Notes: a model not told the origin generated them from the sequence alone. A stretch of DNA of 64,000 nt from Nocardia sp. NBC_00403 (GCF_036046055.1 NZ_CP107939.1:744001-808000), one strand, 5' to 3'. Shown: positions 16,928 through 24,558, numbered from the stretch's first letter. Numbers and translations are program-made.

Positions 16928-18682
16928 ATGGTCGAGAAACATGTGGTGCGCAACGGCGAGGTGGACATTGCCGTCTTCGAGCAGGGCAATCCGGCGGGCC
17001 CGACGGTCTTGCTGCTGCACGGCTGGCCCGATAGCCACCATCTGTGGAACAACGTCGTACCGGAACTCACCGAGCGATTCCGGGTGCTGAGCGTGGACAA
17101 CCGCGGGCACGGCGAGTCGTCCAACCCACCCGGCACCAACGCCATTTCGGTGGCGAATTTCGCGGCGGACTACGTCGCGGTGATCGAGGCGCTCGGCAAT
17201 GGCGAGCCCGTCCACGTGCTCGCGCACGACTGGGGCAGCATCGCGATGTGGGAGGTGATCGCGCGGCCCGACGCCCAGCGACTTGTCGCGTCGTTCACTT
17301 CGGTCTCCGGCCCCAGCCTCGCGCACACCGCGAGTTGGGCACGCAGCAGGCTGGCCAGGCCGACGCCGCGCAATATCGCGCTCCCGCTGGCACAACTCGG
17401 CTCGTTCGCCTATTCGGGCGTTTTCTCACTGCCGGTACTTCCGCAAGCCGTGATCGCGGCGGGGATGAGCGAAGAGCGTTGGCGGACCTGGCTTTCCCGC
17501 GCCGAGGGAGCGGCCCCCGACCAGATCCACTTGGCCCCCACGTTCAAGCAGGACATGGCGAACGGCCTGCGCATCTACCGATCGACCTGGGCCACCAATC
17601 CGCTGCGCGGCCGCGCGCAGCACACCTCGGTTCCGGTGCAGATCATTATCGGCACCCGCGATCCCGCGGTGCGGCAGTCGAGTTACTCCGATGAGGACCA
17701 CTGGGTCGACGCGGTGTGGTTGCGCGTGGTGCAGGGCGGGCATTGGCTGCCGTTCTCCCACCCGCGACTACTCGCCTCAGCGGCCGTCGAATTGATCGAC
17801 GCGATGGCAGGCGCGCCACAGTCGCGCGCCCTGCGGCGCGCGCGAATGGGTGTGCTGCGCAAGCCGTTCGAGGACCAGCTGGTGGTGATCACCGGTGGCG
17901 GCAGCGGGATCGGGCGGGAAACCGCCCTCGCCTTCGCCGAGGAAGGCGCGGAGATCGTGGTGTCGGATATCGACATCACCGCCGCCGAGGCGACCGTCGC
18001 GCTGATTTCCCGGTCGGACGGCCGCGCCCACGCCTATGAACTGGATGTCTCCGACGAAGCGGCAGTGCGCAAGCACGCCGACCGCGTGATCGCCGAGCAC
18101 GGCGTGCCCGACGTGCTGATCAACAATGCGGGCATCGGCCAGGCCGGACGCTTCCTCGACACCTCCACCGAAGATTTCCAGCGCGTGCTGAATGTGAACC
18201 TCAACGGAGTCGTCAACGGCTGCCGCGCCTTCGCCGGTCACATGATCGAGCGCGGACTCGGCGGACACATCGTGAACCTCTCCAGCATGGCCGGTTATAT
18301 GCCACAGCAGGGATTCACCGCCTACTCCACAAGCAAGGCAGCCGTTTTCATGTTCTCCGACTGCCTACGCGCCGAACTGGCAAAGCACAGCATCGGCGTC
18401 AGCACCATCTGCCCCGGCATCGTGCACACCAATATCGTGCGCAACACCAGGATGTCGGGCGTTTCGCCCGAAGAAGAGGCACGCAGGCAGCAGCGCTACG
18501 ACCGCCTCTACCAACGGCGCGGCTACGGACCGGAGAAAGTGGCCCGGCAGATCGTGCGAGCGGTGCAGAAGGACCGGCAAGTCGTTCCGGTGACGCCAGA
18601 AGCACGGTTGCAGTATATCATCGGACGACTCGCCCCCGGCCTGGTCCGCTTCGCCGCCGCCCGCGTCAGGCTGGTGCGCTGA
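16928..18682 (+). CDS. ephD: EphD-like alpha/beta hydrolase - short-chain dehydrogenase fusion
   Basis: A 584-residue two-domain protein. Residues 1-300 are an epoxide-hydrolase-type alpha/beta hydrolase: HGWPDSHHLW (31-40) is the oxyanion HGxP motif, HDWGS has nucleophile D101 and GGHWLPFSHP carries the catalytic His. Residues about 315-584 are a classical SDR: ITGGGSGIGRE, NNAGIG, and Y-x3-K (YSTSK, near 466-470). This fusion and length match mycobacterial EphD (Rv2214c, 592 residues by memory), an envelope-associated enzyme linked to mycolic-acid modification. The hydrolase could open an epoxide and the SDR reduce or oxidise the product. The accessory island begins just after the stop. Confidence 0.92.
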   Translation: MVEKHVVRNGEVDIAVFEQGNPAGPTVLLLHGWPDSHHLWNNVVPELTERFRVLSVDNRGHGESSNPPGTNAISVANFAADYVAVIEALGNGEPVHVLAHDWGSIAMWEVIARPDAQRLVASFTSVSGPSLAHTASWARSRLARPTPRNIALPLAQLGSFAYSGVFSLPVLPQAVIAAGMSEERWRTWLSRAEGAAPDQIHLAPTFKQDMANGLRIYRSTWATNPLRGRAQHTSVPVQIIIGTRDPAVRQSSYSDEDHWVDAVWLRVVQGGHWLPFSHPRLLASAAVELIDAMAGAPQSRALRRARMGVLRKPFEDQLVVITGGGSGIGRETALAFAEEGAEIVVSDIDITAAEATVALISRSDGRAHAYELDVSDEAAVRKHADRVIAEHGVPDVLINNAGIGQAGRFLDTSTEDFQRVLNVNLNGVVNGCRAFAGHMIERGLGGHIVNLSSMAGYMPQQGFTAYSTSKAAVFMFSDCLRAELAKHSIGVSTICPGIVHTNIVRNTRMSGVSPEEEARRQQRYDRLYQRRGYGPEKVARQIVRAVQKDRQVVPVTPEARLQYIIGRLAPGLVRFAAARVRLVR

Positions 18683-18709
18683 CACCAGAGGGATTCGAAC
18701 CCACACTGT

Positions 18710-18756
18710 CGCCACCGTCGCGGCACCCGAGTCCGGCATGCGGACACGGAGAGGCG
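18710..18756 (+). repeat. Left 47-bp direct repeat bounding the accessory island
   Basis: This segment aligns with 23099-23145 at 41 of 47 positions without gaps, including an 18-base exact stretch at 18720-18737. It begins 28 bases after the ephD stop. Just before it, at 18687-18704, a minus-strand GGGTTCGAATCCC resembles a tRNA T-arm, although no complete tRNA folds around it. Confidence 0.8.
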
Positions 18757-18945
18757 CCAGCGCGCCGACTGAACCGGCAGGATTTTGCCGATTCCGCTGA
18801 CTTCTCACACCAGATCGCCAGTCCGCAGCTCAAACCGGCGAGATTCTGCCGAATCTTTTCTACCTCCGGCCGCACCGGTCTCGAACAACGCTACCGCCGC
18901 GACACGCTGCTGCTCGGACAACGAACTTCGTGCATGCATAAAACT

Positions 18946-18993
18946 GCTCCCCGGAGATCGGAACTGAGTTTCTCAGTCCAACTTCCGGGGAGC
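18946..18993. terminator. Compound hairpin upstream of the chitin-binding-like gene
   Basis: Outer arms GCTCCCCGGA (18946-18955) and TCCGGGGAGC (18984-18993) are perfectly complementary and enclose a second hairpin, ACTGAG (18963-18968) with CTCAGT (18972-18977). It could terminate the ephD transcript or be a structured RNA; the sequence does not decide between them. Confidence 0.5.
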
Positions 18994-19125
18994 GGTTCAC
19001 ACACGCGGCCCGCCCCTTCGCCGTTCCCTGCCCGAGGCAACAACAACTCTCTCTCGAGCGGATCATGATCGGGCGGGTCCTATGTCATGATGCGAGGTCT
19101 GCGACAACAACTGAAGGAGACGATC

Positions 19126-19419
19126 GTGAGATTCGTGCGTGTCCTCGTTTTGCCCGCTGCGACGTTGCTGGCCGGTTCGGGGTTGTTGCTTGCCGCAGCA
19201 TCTCCAGCTCTGGCCGAAAGGTATGCAGACAGCGTTGCCGATTACACCTGCCCCAAGCCGGACGGGTACTTCGAGTATCCGAACGATCGAAGCAAATACA
19301 TAGAGTGCAGGGGCAATACCGCGACCATTCAGTCATGCCCTTCGGGCCTGATCTGGAATCGCACTGGCGAGTACTGCGACTGGCCTGCCAGCGCGGGTGC
19401 GGCGGCTCGCCGAGAGTGA
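19126..19419 (+). CDS. Small exported protein with a peritrophin-A/CBM14-like chitin-binding domain
   Basis: A 97-residue protein from GTG 19126, 6 bases after AAGGAG. The signal peptide (MRFVRVLVLPAATLLAGSGL...) is cut after ALA at 30. The mature domain reads C42-PKPDGYFEYPNDRSKYIE-C61, then C71-PSGLIWN and YC84DWP, matching the CBM14 pattern C...YxxC..G.....C..GL.WN....CDWP. Canonical domains have six cysteines paired 1-3, 2-6 and 4-5; here positions 2 (R55) and 6 are both absent, consistent with loss of one whole disulfide. It may bind chitin or another N-acetylglucosamine polymer outside the cell (inference). It lies in the accessory island. Confidence 0.8.
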   Translation: MRFVRVLVLPAATLLAGSGLLLAAASPALAERYADSVADYTCPKPDGYFEYPNDRSKYIECRGNTATIQSCPSGLIWNRTGEYCDWPASAGAAARRE

Positions 19420-19711
19420 GCGGCGCCGTACCCATGGAGAGACCAACGGAGCGCGCTGTTCGACTCGAACCCGGAGCAGATCCCGCTCGCGCGGGTAGTG
19501 CTTGAACCCGGTCTGGCGCGCGACATCGGCGTGCTGGCGATCTCGTTGCCGGTCGTGGCCTCGAAACCCCGATGTGCACGAGATCGCCCTGCGCCGAACC
19601 GTTTTTCCAGCTGCCGTTTGCGGTGATCTCGCAGAATTGCCAGCAGTGGTCGAGGCGCCCGCAGTTTGGAGCAGCCGATGCCACAAATCGCCATTATGGT
19701 CCGATCTATGG
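19420..19711. other. Gene-free stretch with possible decayed coding sequence
   Basis: About 290 bases between the chitin-binding-like gene and the interrupted GNAT gene. Several long overlapping frames exist on the minus strand, but none has a convincing start or recognisable motif, and codon usage is unlike neighbours. It is probably degraded accessory DNA. Confidence 0.4.
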
Positions 19712-19799
19712 ATGACGAAGTATCAGTGCGACTCGGGACTGGCGAGTCCCCGATATCGAGTCCGCCCGGTAGTAGAGCCGGGTGGTATTCGATCCAGGT

Positions 19800-20639
19800 T
19801 CAGTTGATGTCGCAGGCCACGGGGTGGTGGGTGTGGCTGCAGCGGGCAGCGTACTCGGCCGGGGTGAGATAGCCCAGCGCCGAGTGACGGTGCCGCAGGT
19901 TGTGCTCGGTCTTGAAGTCGCCGATGACCACCCGGGCCTCGAGCAGGCTCGTCCAGTGGTTGCGGTTGAGGCACTCGGCGCGCAGCCGTCGGTTGAACGA
20001 CTCGATGTAGCCGTTGTTCCACGGCGTCCCGGGCGGGATATAGGAGATACCCACCCGGTCGGCGCAGAACTGTTGCAGCGCTGCCGAAATCATCTCCGGC
20101 CCGTTGTCCATGCGCAGCACCAGCGGTGGGCCGCCTCGGGCGGTGAACACCTTCTCCAGCTCGGTCACGAGCTTCTCGGCGGTGATCGAGCGTTCCACGA
20201 GGTGCAGCACCGACTCGCGGGTGTGCTCGTCGATCATCGACGCGATCTTTACCGCCTTGCCGTCGACGGTCGAATCGAACTGGAAATCCAACGCCCACAC
20301 CACTTTTGGTGCGTCGGCGTCGATCCTGGGCGCCGAGGAGGCGCCGGCCCGCTTGCGTGGTGAGTGCGCCCGCACCTGCAGCCCCTCGTCTTTCCACAAC
20401 CGGTGCACCTTCTTCTTGTTCACCTCCCGGCCGTCGTCGTGGCGCAGCGCGGCCCAGGCACGGCGAAACCCATGGCCGGGATGTTTCGTGGCATAGGCGC
20501 GCAGCCAGGCCCGCAGATCGGCGTCCGGATCGGCCGGGGTCGCCGCGACCGGGATACGCCGGTAGGTGGCTCGGGCGAGCCCAACAACCTTGCACGCGAA
20601 CCGTTCCGACAGGCTCTGAACTTCTCTGAGCATGTCCAC
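19800..20639 (-). CDS. IS3-family transposase OrfB (DDE catalytic part)
   Basis: Encodes the integrase-core transposase, 279 residues from a GTG at 20639, although it is probably made only as a fusion with OrfA. The acidic triad is D118 (WALDFQ), D178 (LRMDNGPEM) and E213 (GYIESFN), with the DD-35-E spacing of IS3. HGFRRAWAALRHDDGREVNKKKVHRLW is the HTH_21 segment and PGTPWNNGYIESFNRRLRAEC the conserved C-terminal signature. The frame is open upstream to the orfA frameshift site, where ILGPAAKRRAVDMLREV joins the two parts. Confidence 0.93.
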   Translation of the reverse strand: MDMLREVQSLSERFACKVVGLARATYRRIPVAATPADPDADLRAWLRAYATKHPGHGFRRAWAALRHDDGREVNKKKVHRLWKDEGLQVRAHSPRKRAGASSAPRIDADAPKVVWALDFQFDSTVDGKAVKIASMIDEHTRESVLHLVERSITAEKLVTELEKVFTARGGPPLVLRMDNGPEMISAALQQFCADRVGISYIPPGTPWNNGYIESFNRRLRAECLNRNHWTSLLEARVVIGDFKTEHNLRHRHSALGYLTPAEYAARCSHTHHPVACDIN

Positions 20640-20662
20640 GGCGCGGCGCTTGGCAGCCGGGC

Positions 20663-20953
20663 CTAGAATTTTCCCTTCGCAATCTCCCGCAACGCGTCCT
20701 TCTCCAACTCCGCATCGGCCAGCAGCCGCTTCAACCGCGTGTTCTGCTCCCGCAACTCCTTGAGCTCCTTGGCGGCGTCGGTGTCCATGCCACCGAACTG
20801 GCGGCGCCAGTTGTACAGCGTCGCCGCCGACACTCCCAACTCGGCCGCGATCTGTTCGCCGGTCTTGCCTTCCGCGGCCAACTCATCGGCGCGGCGCAGC
20901 TTGCGCACGATGTCCTCTGCGGAATGCCGCTTCCGACCAGCCATGTCACTCAT
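20663..20953 (-). CDS. IS3-family transposase OrfA (HTH protein)
   Basis: A 96-residue protein with an N-terminal helix-turn-helix (HSAEDIVRKLRRADEL, then IAAELGVSAATLYNWRRQFG) that binds the element ends, followed by a leucine-zipper-like coiled coil (KELKELREQNTRLKRLLADAELEKDALRE). ATG 20953 follows GGAAGGGACG. It ends ...AKGKF-stop at the slippery heptamer, so termination yields OrfA alone and frameshifting yields OrfAB. Confidence 0.93.
   Translation of the reverse strand: MSDMAGRKRHSAEDIVRKLRRADELAAEGKTGEQIAAELGVSAATLYNWRRQFGGMDTDAAKELKELREQNTRLKRLLADAELEKDALREIAKGKF
20669..20675 (-). promoter_or_regulatory. Programmed -1 ribosomal frameshift site GGGAAAA
   Basis: The minus strand reads AAG GGA AAA TTC TAG at the end of orfA. 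G-GGA-AAA fits the X-XXY-YYZ slippery heptamer; a -1 slip changes the reading to ATT CTA GGC CCG and enters the orfB frame without a stop. Confidence 0.8.
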
Positions 20954-21384
20954 CGTCCCTTCCAGCCCTCACCAGGGCCAACAGGACTCTAATATCAAGC
21001 GGTCTCATTCATTGGGGACGGGCCAGGACCGCCTCCGACGCACGGCGACACTTCGACGCAATCTGCGCGCTCTACGACGCCGCGTTCTCGCAACCGCCGT
21101 TCGTGTGGCCGGACACCGAGTCGCAGCGCCACCGGAAGATGCTGACTGGCATGATCGAGTCGCCGGACTTCGGAATCGCGATAGCCGCCGCTGCGGACAC
21201 ATTGATCGGATTCGTCTACGGGACAACGCTTTCGACTACGACCGGATGGTGGAAGGGATTCCAGCAGCAGGTCCCTGCGGAGGTGACGGCCGAGTGGCCC
21301 GGCCGCACCTTCGCAGTCATAGATCTCGTTTCGACATCGCGGCGCGCCTGCCCAATCAGAGCGTCGACCGCTGGACGTCGCGGG

Positions 21385-22002
21385 CTACGGCAACTTGCCC
21401 TTCAGAAGGCGGGCAACGTCGACATTCTGTAGATACCGTCGGATGCGTTCGCCGAATTCGGGTGCGCCCGCAGATTTCAGCGCCTCGGGGAGGGACTTGC
21501 CGTCTCTCCTAACCCAGTAGACGAGCTGTTCCCGCATGGCGATCTGTACCAGTTCCGGCCTGGAGTCGTCGACAAGCTCGAAAAAATCGTCAGCTGTGTA
21601 GATCTCGTATGGAAGCTCGTCAAGGTTGTTGAAGTCTTTGTCATTTGCTGTCAGGACGATATCGGCACCAGCGTGGACAGCCGCGGCATGGATGTGCGCG
21701 TCTCCGGGGTCACGGTACACAAGCGTTTCGTCGACATGGTAGCCCCTGATGAGGGCGCCGTCACCAAAGGTTTCCTCGATCTTTCGACGGATCCCGCCCA
21801 CCTGCTTATCGGAGAGGAAGGGGTTGTCCTTGCGCTTGTGGTAGACGACCTCAGCCATGACGTCTTCGGTCCAGAGGACCTCGAACATGCCGTGGCCGCC
21901 ACGTAGGTACAGCAGCGATAACCAGTCACGAAGGGTCCTTGAATAGAGGATATTTGCATCGACAAGGACCCTGGTTACCCGCCCGCTGACCATGGCGGAC
22001 AT
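21385..22002 (-). CDS. PIN-domain toxin (VapC-like ribonuclease)
   Basis: A 205-residue PIN protein. RVLVDANILYSR supplies the first catalytic acid (D15), WTEDVMAEVV the second acidic cluster, and DPGDAHIHAAAVHAGADIVLTANDKDF the third and fourth. The longer length and the C-terminal ~50 residues place it with the PIN_3 group rather than the ~130-residue VapC group. It should be a Mg-dependent ribonuclease toxin, silenced by the HTH protein encoded 45 bases upstream (22048-22518). Its end overlaps the degraded 3' side of the GNAT pseudogene. Confidence 0.85.
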   Translation of the reverse strand: MSAMVSGRVTRVLVDANILYSRTLRDWLSLLYLRGGHGMFEVLWTEDVMAEVVYHKRKDNPFLSDKQVGGIRRKIEETFGDGALIRGYHVDETLVYRDPGDAHIHAAAVHAGADIVLTANDKDFNNLDELPYEIYTADDFFELVDDSRPELVQIAMREQLVYWVRRDGKSLPEALKSAGAPEFGERIRRYLQNVDVARLLKGKLP

Positions 22003-22047
22003 GCTACAAGCGGGTGGGCACCGCGACTGGTCGAAAACCGGTGGCGC

Positions 22048-22518
22048 TCAATCAATGACGCCGAGCTCATCCTCGAGTGCTCGCAGCTCATCGAATGCCT
22101 TGCTCTGCGCAGCCAGTTGACTTCTCCGGTAGGCAAGCACGTCTTTGCTGTAGAGCCGGGCATGTGAGCCGACCTTGTGCGACGCGATCTTGCCGTCCTT
22201 GATGAGCTTCATCAACGTTGGTCGCGACACTCGTAGCATCTGCGCAGCGGTAGTGGTAGTGACCTCGTTGGGGATGCTGCCGACTGTGATCGTGCAGCCG
22301 CGACTAACCAGATCGACAACCTGCATGACAAGCTTGGCCAGTTCAGCCGGCATCCGCACGTGCTGATCAGCATTTGGGCCGACGACCACGTCCACCGTCT
22401 TGCTTGTCGAGGCCGAGCCGACCAGTCGCTCTACGAGGGCCTTTACATCGCGCGCCTGCTGGATTTCACTGGAGCCGATCGGCACGAGAGCCTTGTCCTC
22501 ACGCATCAATATGTCCAC
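22048..22518 (-). CDS. Excisionase-type helix-turn-helix antitoxin
   Basis: A 156-residue DNA-binding protein from GTG 22518, preceded by GAAGGGGG with an 8-base gap. Residues about 88-130 form a MerR/excisionase-like helix-turn-helix (TTTTAAQMLRVSRPTLMKLI, then DGKIASHKVGSHARLYSKDV). The N-terminal ~85 residues are likely dimerisation and the C-terminal tail (QSKAFDELRALEDELGVID) is acidic, suited to blocking the PIN active site. It lies directly upstream of the PIN gene on the same strand, the usual antitoxin-first order. Autoregulation is likely through the repeats at 22551-22616. Confidence 0.82.
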   Translation of the reverse strand: MDILMREDKALVPIGSSEIQQARDVKALVERLVGSASTSKTVDVVVGPNADQHVRMPAELAKLVMQVVDLVSRGCTITVGSIPNEVTTTTAAQMLRVSRPTLMKLIKDGKIASHKVGSHARLYSKDVLAYRRSQLAAQSKAFDELRALEDELGVID

Positions 22519-22550
22519 TGGTTCGACCCCCTTCTGTTGTCAGACGTATC

Positions 22551-22616
22551 TAAATCTGACTAAATCTTACGCACCTTACACATATATGTGCAACCAATTT
22601 TCGCTTATATGTGCAA
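22551..22616. promoter_or_regulatory. Repeat-rich promoter/operator of the HTH/PIN module
   Basis: Upstream of the antitoxin start are TAAATCT repeated at 22551-22557 and 22561-22567 (one helical turn apart), a perfect 12-base palindrome CACATATATGTG at 22579-22590, and TATATGTGCAA repeated at 22583-22593 and 22606-22616. The region is strikingly AT-rich for this genome. It fits a conditional toxin-antitoxin operator with several antitoxin sites. Confidence 0.65.
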
Positions 22617-22693
22617 GGGCGATGGTCGCTGAGCTGCGCGGATAGGTCCGGCGGTGTGCAGAGCCCCACGACTCTGCCCGAGCACCGCCTCTA

Positions 22694-22804
22694 TCAGCGG
22701 CTCTCTTGATCCTTGTGTCGCCAGAACATGGCAAGCACTTTCCGCGCGACCTCGCGGCGGTCTTTATCGCGGGCGAAGACCCCGGCGAGGCTCAGGACGT
22801 ACAT
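22694..22804 (-). CDS. Possible 36-residue protein
   Basis: A short frame, MYVLSLAGVFARDKDRREVA continuing RKVLAMFWRHKDQESR, with a hydrophobic start and a strongly charged, helix-forming body and good codon usage. No ribosome site is obvious and the frame stays open upstream, so it could be the C-terminal remnant of a longer protein. No function can be given. Confidence 0.35.
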   Translation of the reverse strand: MYVLSLAGVFARDKDRREVARKVLAMFWRHKDQESR

Positions 22805-22950
22805 CAAGGCGCAAGACACACAGCGCGATGGTCCCGCCACCGGTGGCAATACCAGAGAAAGCTCCAAACACGATGGACCCCAGTTGGTTTGGAGATGACC
22901 TCACGCTCGAGTGACGTCGCGGCCGGGCGGTCCGGCATGGATACGACAAA

Positions 22951-22986
22951 AGGGGTATCCGATCGGGAAACCGACCGAATACCCCT
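22951..22986 (-). terminator. Rho-independent terminator of the fadA2 transcript
   Basis: Arms AGGGGTAT (22951-22958) and ATACCCCT (22979-22986) extend inward through CGATCGG / CCGACCG around GAAA. On the minus strand the stem is followed by TTTTGTCGT, a T run unusual for this genome. It lies about 160 bases after the fadA2 stop. Confidence 0.8.
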
Positions 22987-23098
22987 CTCGTCGTGTGCTC
23001 ACTTTCAGCCGTCCCTACAGGACAACTGATTTCGTCAGCACATGGGTAACTCACCGGGTACCGGCGAACTCACCCATCACCTCTCCGCCGGCCGCCGA

Positions 23099-23145
23099 CG
23101 CCACCCTTGCGGCACCCGAGTCCGGCCTGAAGACGCGGAGAGGCG
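23099..23145 (+). repeat. Right 47-bp direct repeat bounding the accessory island
   Basis: Aligns with 18710-18756 at 41 of 47 positions. It ends 2 bases before the fadA2 stop codon. Here it also forms part of a large stem: CCTCTCCGC at 23080-23088 can pair with GCGGAGAGG at 23135-23143, the latter inside the repeat. Confidence 0.8.
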
Positions 23146-23147
23146 GG

Positions 23148-24464
23148 TTAGCGCTCCAGGATGGCTACGACACCCTGACCACCCGCAGCGCAGATGGAGA
23201 TCAGCGCGCGGCCGGATCCCTTCTCCGCCAGCATCTTCGCGGCGGAGGCGACGATGCGGCCGCCGGTGGCGGCGAACGGGTGGCCCGCGGCGAGCGAGGA
23301 GCCGTTGACATTGAGCTTGCTGCGGTCGATCGAGCCGAGCGCGCCGTCGAGGCCGAGGCGCTCCTTGCAGTAGGCGTCGGACTCCCAGGCCTGCAGGGTC
23401 GCGAGCACCACGGAGGCGAAGGCTTCGTGGATTTCGTAGTAGTCGAAGTCCTGCAGAGTCAGGCCGTTGCGGGCCAGCATGCGGGGCACCGCGTAGGTCG
23501 GGGCCATCAGCAGGCCGTCGGGGCCGTGGATGTAATCGACGGCGGCGACCTCGCTGTCCACCAGGTGCGCGAGCACCGGCAGGTTGCGCTCGGCGGCCCA
23601 TTCATCGCTGGACAGCAGCACCGCGGAGGCGCCGTCGGTCAGCGGGGTGGAGTTGCCCGCGGTCATGGTGGCCGCGCCCGCCTTCACACCGAAGACCGGC
23701 TTCAGGGTGGCCAGCTTCTCGACGGTCGAGCCGGGGCGCAGGTTGTCGTCGCGGGTCAGGCCGAGGAACGGGGTGATCAGGTCGTCGAAGAAGCCACGGT
23801 CGTAGGCGGCCGCCATGTTCTTGTGCGACAGGTAGGCCAGCTCGTCCTGCGCCTCGCGGGCGACACCGAACTCCTTGGCGGTGATGGCGGCGTGCTCACC
23901 CATCGACAGCCCGGTGCGCGGCTCGGCGTTGCGCGGGATCTCGATGCCGAGCATGCCGGGACGCAGCTGGCCGACCAGCTTGAGCCGGTCCTTGTTGCTC
24001 TTGGCGCGGTTGGCGTCGAGCATCCACTCGCGCATGCCTTCGCTGACGCCGATCGGAGCGTCGGAGGTGGTGTCGGTGCCACCGCCGACACCCGCGTCGA
24101 TGCGACCGGCCGCGATCGCATCACCGACGGTGACGATCGCCTGCAGGCCGGTGCCGCAGGCGAGCTGCAGGTCGTGGGCCGGGGTGTAGGGGCTGAGCTT
24201 GCTGCCGAGCACGCTCTCGCGGACCATGCCGTGCTCGCCGACGCGCTTGAGCACCGCGCCGCCGACGACCATGCCGAGGCGCTCGCCCTGCAGGTTGAAC
24301 CGGCTGACAAGGCCGTCGAGCGCGGCAGTGAACATGTCCTGGTTGGAGGCGTGGGCGTAGGCCTTGTCGGAGCGGGCGAACGGAATCCGGTTGCCGCCCA
24401 CGATCGCAACCGGGCGGGGGGCCTTCTTGGCCGTGCTCTTCGCCGAACGGGCTTTGGTTGTCAC
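23148..24464 (-). CDS. fadA2: FadA2-type acetyl-CoA acyltransferase (thiolase)
   Basis: A 438-residue degradative thiolase. The start is GTG 24464, with GGAG 6 bases upstream; the frame to 24539 lacks a site. Catalytic elements: LQLACGTGLQ with the acyl-accepting cysteine, NVNGSSLAAGHPFAATGGR (the NxxGGxxAxGHPxGxTG signature in FadA2 form), EIHEAFA with His, and SICAAGGQG with the second cysteine. It cleaves 3-ketoacyl-CoA with CoA. Divergent from fabG4-htdX across a 243-base region holding the TTAC-N6-GTAA operator, the gene pairing known from mycobacteria (Rv0243/Rv0242c). Confidence 0.95.
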   Translation of the reverse strand: MTTKARSAKSTAKKAPRPVAIVGGNRIPFARSDKAYAHASNQDMFTAALDGLVSRFNLQGERLGMVVGGAVLKRVGEHGMVRESVLGSKLSPYTPAHDLQLACGTGLQAIVTVGDAIAAGRIDAGVGGGTDTTSDAPIGVSEGMREWMLDANRAKSNKDRLKLVGQLRPGMLGIEIPRNAEPRTGLSMGEHAAITAKEFGVAREAQDELAYLSHKNMAAAYDRGFFDDLITPFLGLTRDDNLRPGSTVEKLATLKPVFGVKAGAATMTAGNSTPLTDGASAVLLSSDEWAAERNLPVLAHLVDSEVAAVDYIHGPDGLLMAPTYAVPRMLARNGLTLQDFDYYEIHEAFASVVLATLQAWESDAYCKERLGLDGALGSIDRSKLNVNGSSLAAGHPFAATGGRIVASAAKMLAEKGSGRALISICAAGGQGVVAILER

Positions 24465-24558
24465 TCGAGTCTCCAGGTCTCGTCGGGGTTGGCCGGCGCC
24501 CCGGTGCTCGCACGGAAATTTCCGTGCGGATCGGCGCACCGTCGCGTTGGTTTACTTT

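Larger units (their letters stand above)
19740..21014 (-). mobile_element. IS3-family insertion sequence, about 1275 bp
   Basis: Contains orfA and orfB in the IS3 arrangement with a -1 frameshift site. The proposed ends are set by a 5-base direct repeat GGGAC at 19735-19739 and 21015-21019 that restores the GNAT frame when one copy is removed. Imperfect subterminal inverted repeats share GATAT followed by GAGTCC near both ends (19752-19763 and the complement of 20984-20996). The extreme tips do not match well, so the exact ends may shift by a few bases. Both frames look intact, so the element may be recent and active. Confidence 0.85.
19712..21330 (+). pseudogene. GNAT-family acetyltransferase gene interrupted by the IS3 element
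   Basis: The first ten codons are at 19712-19739 (MTKYQCDSG) and the rest resumes at 21020. Removing the element and one GGGAC copy restores one frame: MTKYQCDSGRARTASDARRH..., continuing FDAICALYDAAFSQPPFVWP and then DTLIGFVYGTTLS, WPGRTFAVIDLV. That is the N-terminal half of an actinobacterial GNAT domain. The acetyl-CoA-binding segment (R/Q-x-x-G-x-G/A) that should follow VIDLV is absent, so the 3' end was also lost, at about 21330 close to the PIN gene. The gene is non-functional. Confidence 0.85.

Noticed and set aside
18687..18775. A complete tRNA gene on the minus strand
   Set aside because: The T loop is present, but the T stem has a mismatch and neither the acceptor 5' strand nor an anticodon arm can be folded.
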